Source: Oxyruncus cristatus (taxonomy: Eukaryota > Chordata > Aves > Passeriformes > Cotingidae). From it: a stretch of DNA of 64,000 nt. The notes under the pieces are model-generated. The model ran no database searches and had not been told where the DNA came from. It saw nothing but the letters and a program-made list of their open reading frames with translations. The translations under genes were made by a program, and so were the position numbers. Numbering within the stretch: position 1 is the stretch's first letter; each line of letters starts with the position of its first letter. Below, piece by piece: positions 14,101-29,100 of this stretch. The DNA lies in assembly GCA_013399855.1 (NCBI GenBank), contig VXAY01002047.1:1-64000 (forward strand), read 5' to 3'.

Positions 14101-17100
14101 AAAAACACTTTCAGTGTTCTACACTGGATATTTTATTACCTTCATATATTCTAAAGTGTAATGTCTAATTGTATAGGGCATTTTATCTTTTAAAAATATA
14201 AATGATGATAATACAGTGCTTTGCTTTGGTAAAAACCATTAAAGGAATAGCCTCTCATTTTGCTTCTCTACTTGCCTTCCCAATTCTAAGATTATTACGT
14301 AGTTTTTTATCTATAAATTTATAACATTTTAAAATAGTGTTAAGAGATTCAATTGGTTTTAATACTTTGTTGACTATAAATATTAAATGTTTAGGAATCT
14401 ATTAGGATCTAATTATCTGATTCTGTTCTCTACCAGAGAAGGTTCATGTCTCTTGTGGGATTATGCTCATGTTATTGTACTATATAATTTAGTAAGATTG
14501 CATATTTTTTTCTCATTTACTGTAAATGTGTGTTGCCCACTGTTCACATGAGCCCTCATTCCTTTCAGTAAGTGACAAACAAGTATGACAATAAACACTA
14601 ATTGCAACAGTACATTGCGGTAGTGAGGGTCATTTGAATCCTTCTGTAAAGTAAAATCAAGTGCATGTGTGAGCATACTGTAACACTCTGCTTTTCTTTA
14701 GACTTGTCTAAACATTTAGTGCAAAATTATACTGATGTAGAGGAACTTATGGAAGCAGGAAATATAAATAGGACAACGGCTGCAACTGGAATGAATGATG
14801 TCAGTAGCAGGTCTCATGCCATTTTCACAATCAACTTCACTCAGGTAACAAAACAAAACCCCCAGGAGAGATTTGATACATTTCCTCCGAGCATAGTGAT
14901 GTTTTCGTTTATACATAGTAAACTGCTTTTCTAATGACTCCTGCTCTTCATCATTGTTTTTGGATGTGCTTTTTAGACAGCTTATGGATAACCTGCTGGA
15001 TGTAGAGGAGGCAGCACAGACGTGGTTCCCTCTCCTGTCAGAACTTTTCATGTCTCCCCCCAAAAACACACGCACATACTCCCATGCACCCACTGTTCAC
15101 TACTGCTGAGTTGCTTATTGCAAAGCTTTCAGAAGAGCATGAGAGGCAGGCAGCAAAAGATTTTGTTCTATTTTTGTACTATGAAAGTAGAAGGACCTTT
15201 GAAACAGGGCAATCTGAGTTAATTTCTCTGTGCATCATGTAAATTCCAGCTCAGTGTCACTGCTTGTCTGTAAGTGGCTAGAAAGTTGCAAATATTACAA
15301 TTTAAAGAAATAATTTGGGAGTTATGCAGCAATTCATTGTCAAATGCCTTTCTCTGGCACCTCTGATACACCTGTCTTCTGAAGCTCTGCTGTTGTAAAC
15401 AAGTTAAATTCAGTTGTGTCATGAAAAAGGCCACTTAATTCGATTTAGTAAAATTGCAGCATTTCATAGCTTAACATACTTTTCTTTGTTTGTTTTGTTT
15501 TGTTTTTTTTCTGTAGGCTAAATTTGATTCTGAAATGCCTTGTGAAACTGTTAGCAAGATTCATTTGGTAGATCTTGCTGGAAGTGAGAGAGCAGATGCT
15601 ACTGGTGCCACAGGGGTTAGATTAAAGGAAGGAGGGAATATTAACAAATCTCTAGTTACTCTTGGAAATGTAATTTCTGCCTTAGGTGAGTCTCCAGTTT
15701 TCGTGCTTGTCTGTCTTGAGGGTTTTTTAGTTTTTTTATTTACTTACACAAATAGTGGCCTAACACAAACTGGTTTTGAAAATGAATGAAAATATATAAT
15801 TACTTTTTTTTTTCCTACCTCCACATCACAGCTGATTTATCTCAGGATGCAACAAATCCACTTTCAAAGAAGAAACAAGTATTTGTGCCTTATAGGGACT
15901 CTGTGTTGACTTGGCTGTTAAAAGATAGCCTAGGAGGAAACTCTAAAACTATAATGATTGCCAGTAAGTGTTTTTAAATTACTTTTTTTGCATTCTAAAC
16001 AGTTTGCACTTAATAGGAGTGGCTGTAAATATTTGGATTCCAGATGTTTTCTTAAGGCAGAACATTGTTTGTACATATTAATGGTTTCTTTCTTTCTGAG
16101 CTTTCTAGTAACACTGTCATTAATTACACTCTTTAGAGTGTAAGGCTTTGTGCATCCAGTCAGTACTAATTTGTGAATCAGTTTGCTGTTCCAAACTGTT
16201 GCTTTTTGTTGCATTAGTAGCAGAAACAACCTGTTCTGACATTCTGTGGGGAAGACTGTCATTTTTATTTACCCTACTGAATGCACACAGTGTTTTAACG
16301 TTTTGCCTAAATTTAGTTATTTATGATCAGTCATCTTGCAAACTTCTCTTAGTGTTTCATTTTTACCTGTAGGACGCTCTGTAAGGATCACGTGGCTTAA
16401 AACCCAACCTATGGCATGTGTACTGCAGGTTTGTCAACAAATTGGAATGGGAATTACATTCCCAAAAACCCCAAGTGAAACCAGGAGGATGTTTGAGGGC
16501 AGGAGAGGATTTTGGATGTTGGAGATTGTGGAATGGTTTGTGTTGGAATAGATTTTAAAGGTAGTCTAGTTCCACCCCTCCTGCCATGGGCAGGGACACC
16601 TTCCACTAGACCAGGATGCTCAGAGCCCCATCCAACCTGGCCTTGAACACTTCCAGGATGGGGCATCCACAGCTTCTCTGGGCAGCCTCTTTTGGTGTAA
16701 AACTGTTCCCCCTTGTCCTGTCTGCTTGTGTAAGAAGTCGCTTTCCCCCTTTTTTATAAGCCGCCTTTAAGTACTGGAAGGTTGCAGTGGAGTCTGTGTG
16801 GAGACTTCTCTTCTCCAGACTGAACAACCCCAGCTCTCTCAGTCTCTCTCCATAGCAGAGGTGTTCCATCCTTCTAATCAGCTCCGTGGCTCTTGTCTGC
16901 ACCCAGTCCAACAGGTCAACATCTTCTTGTGCTGAGGACCCCAGCGTTGGGTGCAGCGCTGTAGATGTGGTCTCACAAGGGCAGAGTAGAGGGAGAGAAT
17001 CACCTTCCTCAACCTGCTGTCCACACTGCTTTTGATGCAACCGAGGATGCAGTTGGCTTTCTGGGCTGCAAGCACAGAATGGCAGCTCATGTCCAGCTTT

Positions 17101-20100
17101 TCATCCACCACAAAGAAATCCCCAAGTCCTTCTCCACAGGGCTCCTCCCAATGAGTTCTTCTCAGTCTGTACTCATATCTGGGATTGCCCTGACTCAGGT
17201 GCAGCACCTTGCACTTGGACTTTTACCTCATTAGGTTCCCGTGGGACCACTTGCCAAGTTTGTCCTGATGCCCCTGGGTGTGAAGAGAAGAGCAGCTCTG
17301 AAACTTCTCTCAGTCTTTCCTGCTCAAGTGAAACATGGTCTCAGCTGATGCAGTCCTCTTTTGGGGAATGGTAGGAGAGCAGAAATGAGGGAATAAAATA
17401 CATCACATCGAATTCTGGTTCTTCAGTCACTTTGCTACAGTAAAATTCTCTGGGTAGTCATCCTTGTTGCATGACTTTGGGGATGTTTTTGGAGTCCTTG
17501 CAACTTCTTTTCCTCAGGCTAATCATAGTAGTGCCAACAGAAGATCTGGACCAGACTCAGCTATGCCTTTCTGGCTGTTTAAGAAATGCAGTGCTGGCAA
17601 CTTTCTTCTTGATGCTTTTTTTGCAGTTACATGGTTGAGTAACTTTTTTTTTTTTTGACAGAGGGATTGGGAAGAGAAGTTTTAGAAACACAGTGAGCTT
17701 TCAGTGCCTGTACTAATGATTACAGTGCACAGCTTCTTTTTCAGCTGCTTCCCCATCTATTAGAGATGCCTCTGTGAGGCAGAGCCCTGATGGTTGGTCT
17801 TTTCTCCAGCAGTAACTCCACTGGTAATGTCACCGAATTGCCTAATAGAGCCTGACAAGCTGTCTGGATAAGTTTGGCCTGCCTTTTCTGTAACTAAGCA
17901 CAAAAACATGCAGGAAGATCATTTCAAACTGTAGAAAAGGCTGTTATAAAAATACATGTGATTCTGATTTGTAGTATTTCTATAACATATTGCAACATCC
18001 TTCCAGAAAGAGAATAATTGAATAGTGGAGAGGAGACAGTAGATAAAGCAGGGAAGTGATAGTGTGAGCTAGTGGAAATGTAGTCTGTTGACAGGTGCAT
18101 CTCCCATAATTCAGGGAGTCTCTGTGACAAAAAGAATATTTATTACTGTTGAGAGAATGAGAAAGGACAGAATATTTTAGTTACTTGATTATTTTTTCAG
18201 GTGTTTTCATTGCCCGATTCTCTGGGTCTCTTGTTCAGTTTGATCATTAAGATTTCTGGTCCCTCATCATTTCTGGATGGTGTTCACTTCCATGTTTTTG
18301 CATGTTTTTGGATGTAGTCATTATCTTTTTAATTGGGAATACCCTATATATTGTTAGGAAAATTAGGGAAGGATAGCATTTGTACTTTCATTTAAAGTCT
18401 GTTGTTTTTCCTGGTTGGGTTGCTTGTAAAAATAGTATTTGTTTCTCTTGATGTTAGTTAACTGTTCTGTATGCTGCCAGATGCCTGCAGAACAGCTAGG
18501 TTTGTAAATTATAGAAGCTCTTGGCTTTCATGTCTGTTTTCTGTTTAATTTCCCTTTAAAAGGACTCAACCTACTGTGTTTTACCTGAAATGTCTTTTCC
18601 ATTCAATGATTATGTCGGTACTTTTAAAATACTAAACATTTTTCGCATTGCTATTGTAAAAAAAAGAAAAGCCTGTGAAGTATTCATACAGGACATTTAT
18701 GCTTACCAGAGATATGTAAATGTTCAGTAGATTGACAGCAAGATTTCTTTGCAACACTTGATTGTTAGACCTGATTATTCTAACACTCTAATCTCATACA
18801 GCGTTTACTTATGCAGTTACAGTGACATGAAAGCAGTGGAGTTGGATGCAGAGTTGGAACAGGTTGTAGCCATACTGGTTAATCGTCTATTCCTGTCTCT
18901 TCATCCACATTAAGTTTATTTGACTTTTAAAATATAAACTAAGTTTAGTAAATGAAACATAATGGTGCTGGATAAACTGTTTCTGATTTCATCTCCTCAG
19001 CTATTTCACCTGCTGATGTCAATTACGGTGAAACTTTAAGTACACTTCGCTATGCAAATAGAGCCAAAAACATTATCAACAAGCCTACTATTAATGAGGA
19101 TCCCAACGTCAAACTGATCCGTGAGCTGAGAGCTGAAATAGCCCGATTAAAAGCCCTGCTTGCTCAGGGGAATCAGGTTAGCTTTACTTAGAATTTATGT
19201 GTAATTTTCCTTGAGTTATAACATCTATTTCTAGAATGTAATGGCATAATTATCTTTCATTATATTGATTTGAGTAAACAAGCTCCATGAGGCTATGAAT
19301 GAATATTATTTTCCTGATTGAATCAGTTTCCATCTGGCCAGCAGATTACCTCTTTCAATATAAGGAGGGAAGAATTGTCATCCCAAAGATTTTAGGTTTC
19401 TCTTGGTATAATCAGACCTTGATTGCAGTGTGCTGTGGAACAGGTAGTCACCACAGCATAAGGGGACTGAGCTGGGACATATTTCCTGGGTCTAACTTGA
19501 TGAACTGAAGATGTACTTTATGTAGTGTCTTAAAATAAATAGAAGGTTTCAAGTATTTAAGATGCATAAATATAAAAATGTAGGAGTATGGATGGGTTTG
19601 AACAATACGTTTTATTTGTGTTTGGCTGCAGAGTCCATTAGAAGGCACATAACGTGCTGAATAGGTAAAAATAGTGTAAGAAAACACAAATCATTCTGTG
19701 CTTCCCTTTTGCATGGCTTTCTTTTTTTGCTCTGTCAGTATAATCTGCTATAGACATTTGCTGCACAGGCTCAGTTAGGTTTAGTTTCTCCTGTGTTCCC
19801 AGGAAGGTGAAACCGAACTTACCAACCTAATTCTATTTCAGAGGGCTGTACAATGTGAAATGTCAGTTCAGCATGGACTTTTTTTAATAAAAACTAATAC
19901 TTCAGCTGGATTTTGTGCTATAAAACATTTGCTGAAGAAGGGGATGGGACCACAGTTGGAAGCAGAAATAGGTATTGTAGATGATTGAAGCAGAGAACTC
20001 TGCTCTGTTATAAACAGTTAGAAAATTTTTGATGGAGCTCAATTACTTGATTATACATAAGTTTCTCCCATATTTTTAGGAGAGGAAAGTTAATTTATTT

Positions 20101-23100
20101 TCAAATTATGGTTTGATTTAGAGTTAGCAAAGTAGATGTAACATGGACCCCTTTGAAGATTTAATGCTTTGACCTAGTTTCAAGCTGTAAAACAGTGGAT
20201 GTCACAAAATAAATCTGGTTCAGTGGTAGGATGTGATAGATGGCTGTGTGGGAGACAACAGAGAACTTGCTTAACTTAATTGAATTTGTGATGGTTGATA
20301 AAACAGCAAGTGGTGTGTTATATATGCACAGTAGAATATAAATCTCCGTATAATTTCTTTTGTGGTTTTCCTTTGTATTCCCAGAATGCTATATATCAAA
20401 TACTTCTATAGACCTGAAGATACTGATTACCAAAATGTAGTGCTGGATTCAGTGTAGAGAGTCACATAACAATGACTACTGCTTGGGTGTGTGTGTGTTG
20501 TACAGTAGTTTTCCCTCTTTTAAGGCCAATTACCTTAATATATAGTTACTAAAGATAAGCAATACACATACATATTACAGCAAAGTGGTTAACTTTTAAT
20601 GCATAATAAATTTCCATGTTTAACAGAAATATAAAGAAAGATGTATCAGGAGTTACCAGAAATATAAAGAAAGATGTATCAGGAGTTACATGTTATAAAT
20701 GTGTGTCTGATTTCAGTGTCTTCATGTGTGTGACCATGAGTGTACACAGTGAGTAAAAATAGTACTCTCAGACCAATTTGTATTTGAAATATCTGCTTTG
20801 ACAAGATTTTGATTGTTCTATTTACAGTATTTCAAGGTGAAATGAAGTATGTTAAATTTTAAAAGATTTTATGCTATAGAATTAAAAAAAGTTGAAGAAT
20901 TGCATTTCACTTTATTCCCCCTGAAATTGTTATTTTTCTTTCATTTTGACTTGATGTTTACTTTTTACAATTTTAGATTGCACTCTTGGATTCTCCGACA
21001 GCTTTAAGTATGGAAGAAAAGCTCCAACAGAATGAAGCAAGGGTGAGTTATAATTTCATAAAACAGTTTTTAAACAATAAAAAAAAAGGAAAAACTGGCA
21101 GTTTGGATGTAGGAATGTTGGTAATTTTCAAGATTCTTTTTATGCACAACTAAGTTTTGTCCCATCAAACAGTATTGTCTTGATGCTTCCAAAAAAAAAA
21201 AAAAAAAGTGTGGGAACTTGTAATTTTGTTATCCTACTAATATAACATTATATCTAAGCACAAAGTATGTCTTTGATATTTATATACCAGTTCTATTTCA
21301 TGAAAAGACTTTTTCCCAGGCCGGCTTGTCTTACTAAACAAGTACATTTGTAGATAGACTAGAGAGGGAAAAGCTACTAAATCACAGTAATAAGTAACAA
21401 GTTACAAAATATTCAGTGTGTAGAAAAGCTAGTAAAGATTCATGGGGAAAATAATCAACTCTTCTATGCTTTCAAGTAATTAATAACTTGTGGGGTTTTA
21501 GAAAATTTCAGTATTTAAATCTGGCATGTACAAATATGTTCAGTGCCTAATTAGATGTCTTTTTTAAAGAGGGTCTGAGATCTAGGTGCACTTTGAAGTG
21601 TGCTTCGCACCAAATTGTTTCAATAATCCAGGCAAGTGTAGAGGCTGGAAAAAAGTTCCCAGACAGTTTAGATAACTCAAAAGAGTATCAATGTAATGGT
21701 GCTCTCATTTAAAGCTACTGCTAACTGGTTTAAAAAAAAATAGTGTTGGTCAGACTTTGGAAGAGGCAAGAGGAAGATATTTAGAACTAATCAGCTATAT
21801 GGCAGCAAAGATTTAATTCTGAATATTGTCAACAAGATGCCAGTCAAATGTAGATATGATGCCTTTAAAAAATAGGCACTTCTTAGCTGGTTTAAATGGT
21901 AAGGTTTACCGTGGTGCTGCTTGGTCCTTTAGGGTTAGAGAATGCTTTGGGAATTCCCTTGCTTTGGGAATCCCGTTTTATTTATATCCTTAGTTTTATT
22001 TTTGAGTACAAATGAAAAGCTTTTCTCTAAGATTAGCTGAGGAATATAAACTGCTGACTGTATGCTAATTAGAGCATATTATTCATGCTTTTACAGTAAT
22101 CACAACTTGTCTTGCTCAGAAGTGTTGGCATCTCTGTGTGGGGAGTATATTGAGCATATTTTATTATCTTTTGTCAGCCTCATTAAAAGGTTATGGGATT
22201 ACTATTCATGATAATTACAACAGACATAATTACTGAAAATTCTTAGAGGGTATTGCAATGGTTATGGCTTTTTATGATTGAATGAGTGCAATAATTAATT
22301 TGTTTATACAGATCTAAAGACTTTATCACCATATTTAAATTATCTCACAAGTATATGGTGGCTTTCTTTAATGAGTTGATCTTCCTTTTACAAGAATGAT
22401 TTCAAATTGTTTAATTTAAAAATGTTTCATTTTTAAAATGAAATTAAAAATGAAATGTTTCTGAGCAATACAAATTGTTCTGGTATGGTGAATAGACCTA
22501 TGGTAGATCTTCATGTTTTTATTTAATCTTATAAAATTTATTCTGTTTTAACATTCCAATTAGCAACACTATGAATGATGATAGTGTGTTGAAAAGGTGT
22601 GCTTACTTGTCTTTGTTGAAATCGTCAGATACAGGTAGAGATGAGTGAAGTTTCTGTAGTTCTCATGGATTAGTTTGCAGTTCATCTGCAAAGACACAGC
22701 AAAGTAGGAAGGTGGCAAATGTGGAGATGTTTGGAGCAACTGGATTGAAGATTTCTTTTTTTCTACAGTTAAAAAACAGTTGAAAGTTAACTTATGAGAT
22801 GGACAACGGGATGAGTATGAAAGGAAGGACAAATCTTAAGCATTCTGTCAGCCTGATCTCAGTTCGGGGGAAGGTCATGGAGCAGGTCATCTTGAGCGCC
22901 ATCACTCAGCATATGCAGAACAACCAGGGGAATCAGGCCCAGTCAGCCGGGTTTAAGAAAGGAGGTCCTGCTTGACCAACCTCATCTCCTTCTATGCCAA
23001 GATGACCTGCCTAGTGCATGAGGGAAAGGCTGTGGGTATTCTTTACCTGGACTTTACTAAAGCCTGTGATTCTGTGGAGGAACTGTCTGCTCAGGGCTTT

Positions 23101-26100
23101 CATGGGTGCACTGTTTGCTAGAGTTGTGGTGAATGGAGTTAAATACATTTGGCGGCCAGTCACCAGTGGTGTTGCCCAGGGCTCAGTTTTGGGTCCAGTC
23201 CTGTTTTGTATCTTTATCAATGGTTTGGACAAGAGGATCGAGTGTACCCTCAGAGAGTTTGCAGACTACACTGGGTTGGGTGGGAGTGTTGATGTGCTGG
23301 AGGGTAGGAATACTCTGCAGAGGGATCGGGACAGGTGGGAGCAAAGGGCCGAGGCCAGTGGTCTGAGGTTAAAGGCAAAGTGCTGTGTGTGTCCTAGCCT
23401 TGAGTGACCACAACCCCCTGCAGTTCTCCAGACTGGGGGCAGAGTGGGTGGAAAATGGCCCAGCGGAAAAGGACCTCGGGGTGCTCATCAACAGTGGCTG
23501 AATATGAGCCAGAGTGTGCCCAGGGGGCCAAGCAAGGGCATCCTGGCCTGTATCAGGAATAGTGTGGCCAGTGGGACTAGGGAAGTGATTCTTCCCCTGT
23601 ACTCGGCACTGGGGAGGCCACACCTTGAGTGCAGTGTCCAGTTCTGAGCTCCTCAACTCAGGAAGGACGCTGAGGTGCTGAAGTGAGTCCAGAGAAGAGT
23701 GACAAAGCTGGTGAAAGGTCTGGAGCACCAGTCTGATGAGGAGAGGCTGAGGGAGCTGTGAAGGCTCAGCCTGAAGAAAAGGATGCTCGGGGGGAAACTT
23801 ACTGCTCTCTACAGCTCCCTGAAAGGAGGCTGTGGGGAGGTGGGAGTCAGTCTTCTCCCAGCTAACAAGTGATAGGACAAGAGGAAGCAGCCTCAAGTTG
23901 CAGCGCAGTGGAGGCTTAGATGGCATATTAGGAAAAATTTCTTCATTGTCAAACGTTGTAACAGGCTGCCCAGGGAAGTCGTTGAGTCATCATCCCTAGG
24001 GGTATGTAAAAGATGTGTAGATGTAGCCCTTACGAGGGATGTGGTTTAGTGGTGGGCTTGGCAGTGCTGGGTTAAACAGTTGGACTTGATGATCTTAAGG
24101 TCTTCTCTAACGTAAATGATTTTATGATTCTATGCCCAGAGCTCCCAATGTCTGTAATGCTTGTGCAAGCATCTTCTCACTTCTGTTGCTAATGTCAATG
24201 AAGTGTGTGGTTTCTGAGTTACAGCAAACTTTGCTCTGGTTCTCTCCTGAAGGCTGCTGATCTGCCTCTTCCTCTGCATGCTATCCTCTGGAGGGGAGTT
24301 TAGCCTGAACATGCCTACCTGTGCCATAGGAAGGGAGCTGTCCTGTTATACCTAGGGGATCAGTCTGTGGCAGTGAACTTCATAGGACTGCTGAAGCACT
24401 TCATGGAATAATTCCATATTTCTTTGAAAACCCATTATTTGATGTGGCCATCCCTGAATGAAACATTTTATGCTGTAAATAAGAATTTTGTGTTTTGAGG
24501 GAGAGGTATTTGTAGGTATGGCAACTTATTGCAGGAGCAACAATGTTGTTCTAAATGTTAAAGTATTAAACTTCTCTAAGAATTGCACCAATACTTAGTT
24601 CTTCTGTGAGAATGCATTAAGGACTTGAGATTTTTTTCAGTATTTGTTTTTTCTTTCATAGGTACAAGAACTGACCAAGGAGTGGACAAACAAGTGGAAT
24701 GAAACTCAAGTTATTCTGAAAGTAAGGCAAATAAATAAATTTTATCTTGGCATTTGAACTAGTCTTAGTGTTTTCCCTTAAAAAAAAAGTTCTTGTTCTA
24801 ACTCATTTTCTTTGCCTCAGCTCTTTCTGTTGTTTCCCATAGTGACCCCACAGTGCAAAATACCTTCTCTCTAACAGATTTTTGAACTAATGAATGTTTT
24901 TATTGAGTTACAAAGGAAGAAAACCTGGGGCAGGGACAAGTGGATCCCTTATGCCCTTGGTATTTGTGTGGTATCAACAAGACCTGTGAATAATCACCTT
25001 TTATCTTATGTTGGGTAACTCAGTGGATGTGGTGCATTGTGGATACAAATTTTCCATTGTACTGGTAAAATTTTATATTGGTATTTGGTGCATGATTAAA
25101 GTGATAGTCTGAGGTTATATTTTAGTGGGCCATTTTATGATTCCATACACATGTACAAGCACATGTGTGCATACACACACACACCAGAGGAATAATTCCC
25201 ACAACTTCTAATTTTTTTTGCCAAATGTGTTAACTGTTGTGTTAAAAATTTCTAAAACAGAGCTTAAGCTTTCATGATTTGCTGAACATAAACTTGTTTA
25301 TAGTGTGATTTGGAAGTAATTTTTTGGTTCTCCTTATCACTGATACAAAACTTTTTATTTTTTGTCTCACTTTCTGATTTCTTTAATTTTTTTCTTTAAG
25401 TTCACCACTGTCTTTTATCTGACTTCCACATAAGTTGAATGGCTCCATGCTTAAAAATAAAAATAAAGCACTAATAGCATAGAGAACAGAGCAGAATCTG
25501 TATTACTGTATGTAATTATGCTTTTTTTTTGTACTAAGTTCTAAATATCAAACTTCACATGGTTTTGAATTGCTCCCATGGGCTGATGGGAAAATGTGAT
25601 AGTGTTTAAATCCAAAATAATTGAAAGGATTTTGCATAGCCTTGTAAAAAACAGGAAGATTCACAGAGCATGCTAGTGTTTTCTACTAGATCAACAGATA
25701 CTGTTGGAAAAAGTTACCTGGTTTTTACTGAATACAGTGCTTTCATCAGGCAAAGATGCCTGACAAAGAAATGATGCATACTGTTTTTCAGGGAAGATGT
25801 TTCTCAAACTTATTCAGCCTTGCCAGTTATATTGAACCTTGTTTTAAATTAGACCATCAGCATCTAAATGCTGCCTTGAAAATAATTCACAGGGAATGGA
25901 TAATACTATCCAAGGAGCGGAAAATACCGTGTGAATGCAAGTTTTTGATAAAAAGTATTTGGCAGCTTAAAATTTAGTTATTTTAGTCATCACAGTACCA
26001 CGTGTACAGCTGACATTATTCCTTATTTCTGCTTGTAGCTTTTATCTCCTTTGACATTTATTTGTATGTAGTTCACCTGAAGTTTTGATTTTCCATGCAT

Positions 26101-29100
26101 CTTTAGACTAAGTATGTTGATCTCTCCTATCTGTAAAAGTTGTCAGTTCTGGATTTTGGGGAAGGCACAGTGGTTGAAGGCCACTAGCAGCTGTGAAAAT
26201 CTTGTATAATCCTCCATATATGCTGTTGGCAGATTGGACATATCTTGGGCTGATGATGGTGGTATCAATGGTGTGCTCCCTTTCTTTCATGCATTTGGAA
26301 GAAGCCCTTTTGCTGGATGATTGTCTGGGTTCCTTTGGAGTGTGAATTACTGTTAACTCAAACCTAAATCCCAGATTCTCCTGTTTTTCTTATTAGATTA
26401 GAACACTGTATACATCAGGGTTTTAAATTTGTGTTGACTCTGTATGAAGGATTCATAGCATGGCAGATTCTTGACATTGTTGATCTGCCTGAAGTGACAA
26501 ATGTTGCTTCCAGTGCTGATGTTTGTTTTTGTCCTTGACCTCCTCACTGCAATATAACATGACACTCTAACCTTACTAACCTAGTATTACAATCTGTCCC
26601 CTATTCTTGCTTTCAGTCAAAGTGAGGATATTTTAATGCTTAATCAAGTTAATAAATATGTGGACTAATGGCCTCAGCATTGGGTAAAATACTGCATAAA
26701 ATCCCAAAGTGATAGTGTTTGGTTTTAAGCCCACAGGCTTTGGGTTATTTCCTCAGATGTCAGCCAAGGATTGCACCTTGCAAAACAGCACTGCTTTACA
26801 TTGCTTCTCTACCCTCAGGTGTCTTGCAACCTCAGCACCTAACTGTAGGATTTGGCTTTCATCTCAAGCTCATTGAATCTTTCTATGGATTTTTTTTTGC
26901 CTTTGGTTCATGTTCTTCTGTACACGTTCCCGAAAAGGAGGAGGGGGAAAAAGCTGTTTGCTCTTTTCCTTAATTTAGTCCTTTTTGTATGATTTTGTTT
27001 GTCTGTAATTTCTTTGGATGCTTTCTAAGATGTTAGGCTAACCTATCCAACTTTCAATTTTTCTCTTTCTTTCAGGCTTTAATTGGTACAAAACCTCTTT
27101 TGATGTAGCTGCTATATTTGACTGCATGTGTTGTCATTCTAGAGATCTTTTTTCTTTTGCAGTCACCTTATTTTTGTCATCTTTTGTGCATGTTTCAATT
27201 TCTTTCTCTAACCTTTAGCAGCCTTTATATTAATCTTTTTAAAATGTACACTCCTTTATATAATTCTCTGCTGGTTTTTCTTCCCAACTTTCTTTTAAAT
27301 TTCCTTTCCCCTTTTCTGTTTGTGTAGAAATCTGTTTGACTTTTAGCTTTTGCCTTTTTGATGTATGTCATTTGTAGCTAGAATAAAGGTATTTAAATGC
27401 TCTTTTTTATTTATTTTTAGTTTGTCGTAGATTTGGAGTTCCCTTTTATTTCCTTACCCTGCTTTTTGATTCTAATCATGTCATTAGCTTTGTGTGTTGG
27501 TGCTCAACTGATGTCAAAGGACGCAGAGAGATCTGTCTTCAGAGTCTATTAAAGGACAGGGTCTTTTTTGTGTATGTGCATCTAATTCTTGTGATCAGTA
27601 GTTTAACTAGTCACTGCTTCAGCTGGCTTTGTCCTGTTGGATTTAGGGACACAGCCTCGCTTTCATCAATACTACTAATTCTGCTGCAGCTCTTTACCCC
27701 ATAGTGTGTAAATATCTTATTGAACACTGTTTATTTAATCCTTTTTGTGCCCTTTGGTTGACTACTGCTTAAAAGTACATTTTTATACCTTAAGAATTGT
27801 TGTTCCTGCCTGCGGAAATAAAAACTGTATGTTTATTTTCAAACATTACATCTATCTTGCCTCTTTTTGAGGGGAATGAAATACCCTTAACTTGCCATGA
27901 TGAATAAATACAGACTAATACCAAAGAGTTATTTTGGTGGACATACTCATCTAAGCAGGGGAATTTTCTTTCTTTAGGAATCTTGACTGTACCCAGCAAA
28001 GACACCAGGAGACCAAACCTCAAAGCAATTGTGTTGATTAGGGTGGCAGAAGTGAATAGATTTTGATTTTAATAATTTCCTTTTCCTGATGGCTTGCATA
28101 CCATAGTGAACTCTGTCAAGAGCTGTTTGTGCTGTTCTATATAAATGCTGCATTTGTCTACATTTATTTGCATTTTCAGATATTCTTTAAACCACAGTTG
28201 CTGAATGGTATTTAAACAGCATTATCTGGGTCCTTCTGCTTGAAAGGCTGGGCACACATCACCATTTTCCTGTTTTATGCCTTTTTGTTACTACCTGTTA
28301 ACTCTGACTGGCTTGTCCCCTTTTCCTCTTCTCACTTGGGTTGTGTTCCACCCTAGTATGTAGCCCTTCGATGAGCATTTGTTTTCCTCATTCTTTCATG
28401 TCTTCGTTTTAACAAGCTCAGTCCTCAAGGTGAGAAGTGATCTCAGTTAACACCTTCTGCTTTCACCTAAACTCTCTTCCGCTTTTGATGGATGTAGGAA
28501 AGAAAATTTGTGCAAGCTCCTGAAGAACAAACTGTAGAACTTTTTAAAAGTGCTTCTTGCATCACTAGCAGTGATGATAACAGTGCATGATAACCATGGC
28601 ATGAGATTCTTGTCCAAAACCCACTACTTGTGACATGTCCCCATTCGATGTCTTTACTAACCAAGAATATATTGTGGGGATTGTGCCTGTTCCATAGTAA
28701 GATTATTAGAGCATTAGAACCCTAATGCCTCATATAGTTGTCCCAGATCACTAATGAATGGCCAGTTTTTGTTTTGTCTTTTTTATTTTAAATTTAGAAA
28801 TATATAAATTATATGAAATTATGCAACAAACAAGAAAATTAATCTTGACACTTGTAGTTTTTTGTAAGTAACCTGGTCTAGTGGAAAGTATCCCTGCCTA
28901 TGGCAAGGGGGTTGGAACGAGATGAACTTTAAGGTCTTTCCAACCCAAACCATTCTGTGATTTTACCACTGGGTAAATTGGGTATAAGAAAATTGCATAT
29001 AATGAAGTTTTTAGGAAAGACACCAGTATAGGCTTTAATCCTGCCCTTAAAAAGTGCATGTGAATTTTAAAGATGTCTGGGCACATGTCTTTCGAGCACA

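Larger units (their letters stand above)
15964..19000. other. KIF16B intron 9
   Basis: It is a 3.0 kb intron containing an antisense CR1 at 16529-17275, a T-rich run at 17643-17657 and a 10-base tandem duplication (catgtttttg, 18291-18310). The remainder is unremarkable. Confidence 0.8.
21043..24661. other. KIF16B intron 11
   Basis: It is a 3.6 kb intron with a 17-base poly(A) run at 21191-21207, an AT-rich inverted repeat at 22425-22455 and a 1.3 kb sense-oriented CR1 at 22838-24137. Confidence 0.8.

Noticed and set aside
16965..17234. 89-codon plus-strand open frame
   Set aside because: It is antisense to the minus-strand CR1 ORF2 remnant at 16529-17275.
23369..23926. 185-codon minus-strand open frame
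   Set aside because: It is antisense to the sense-oriented CR1 copy at 22838-24137, whose GC-richer sequence leaves few stops.
27000..27430. T-rich region with open frames resembling membrane segments
   Set aside because: The Phe and Leu-rich translations follow directly from high T content, and there is no splice or family support.
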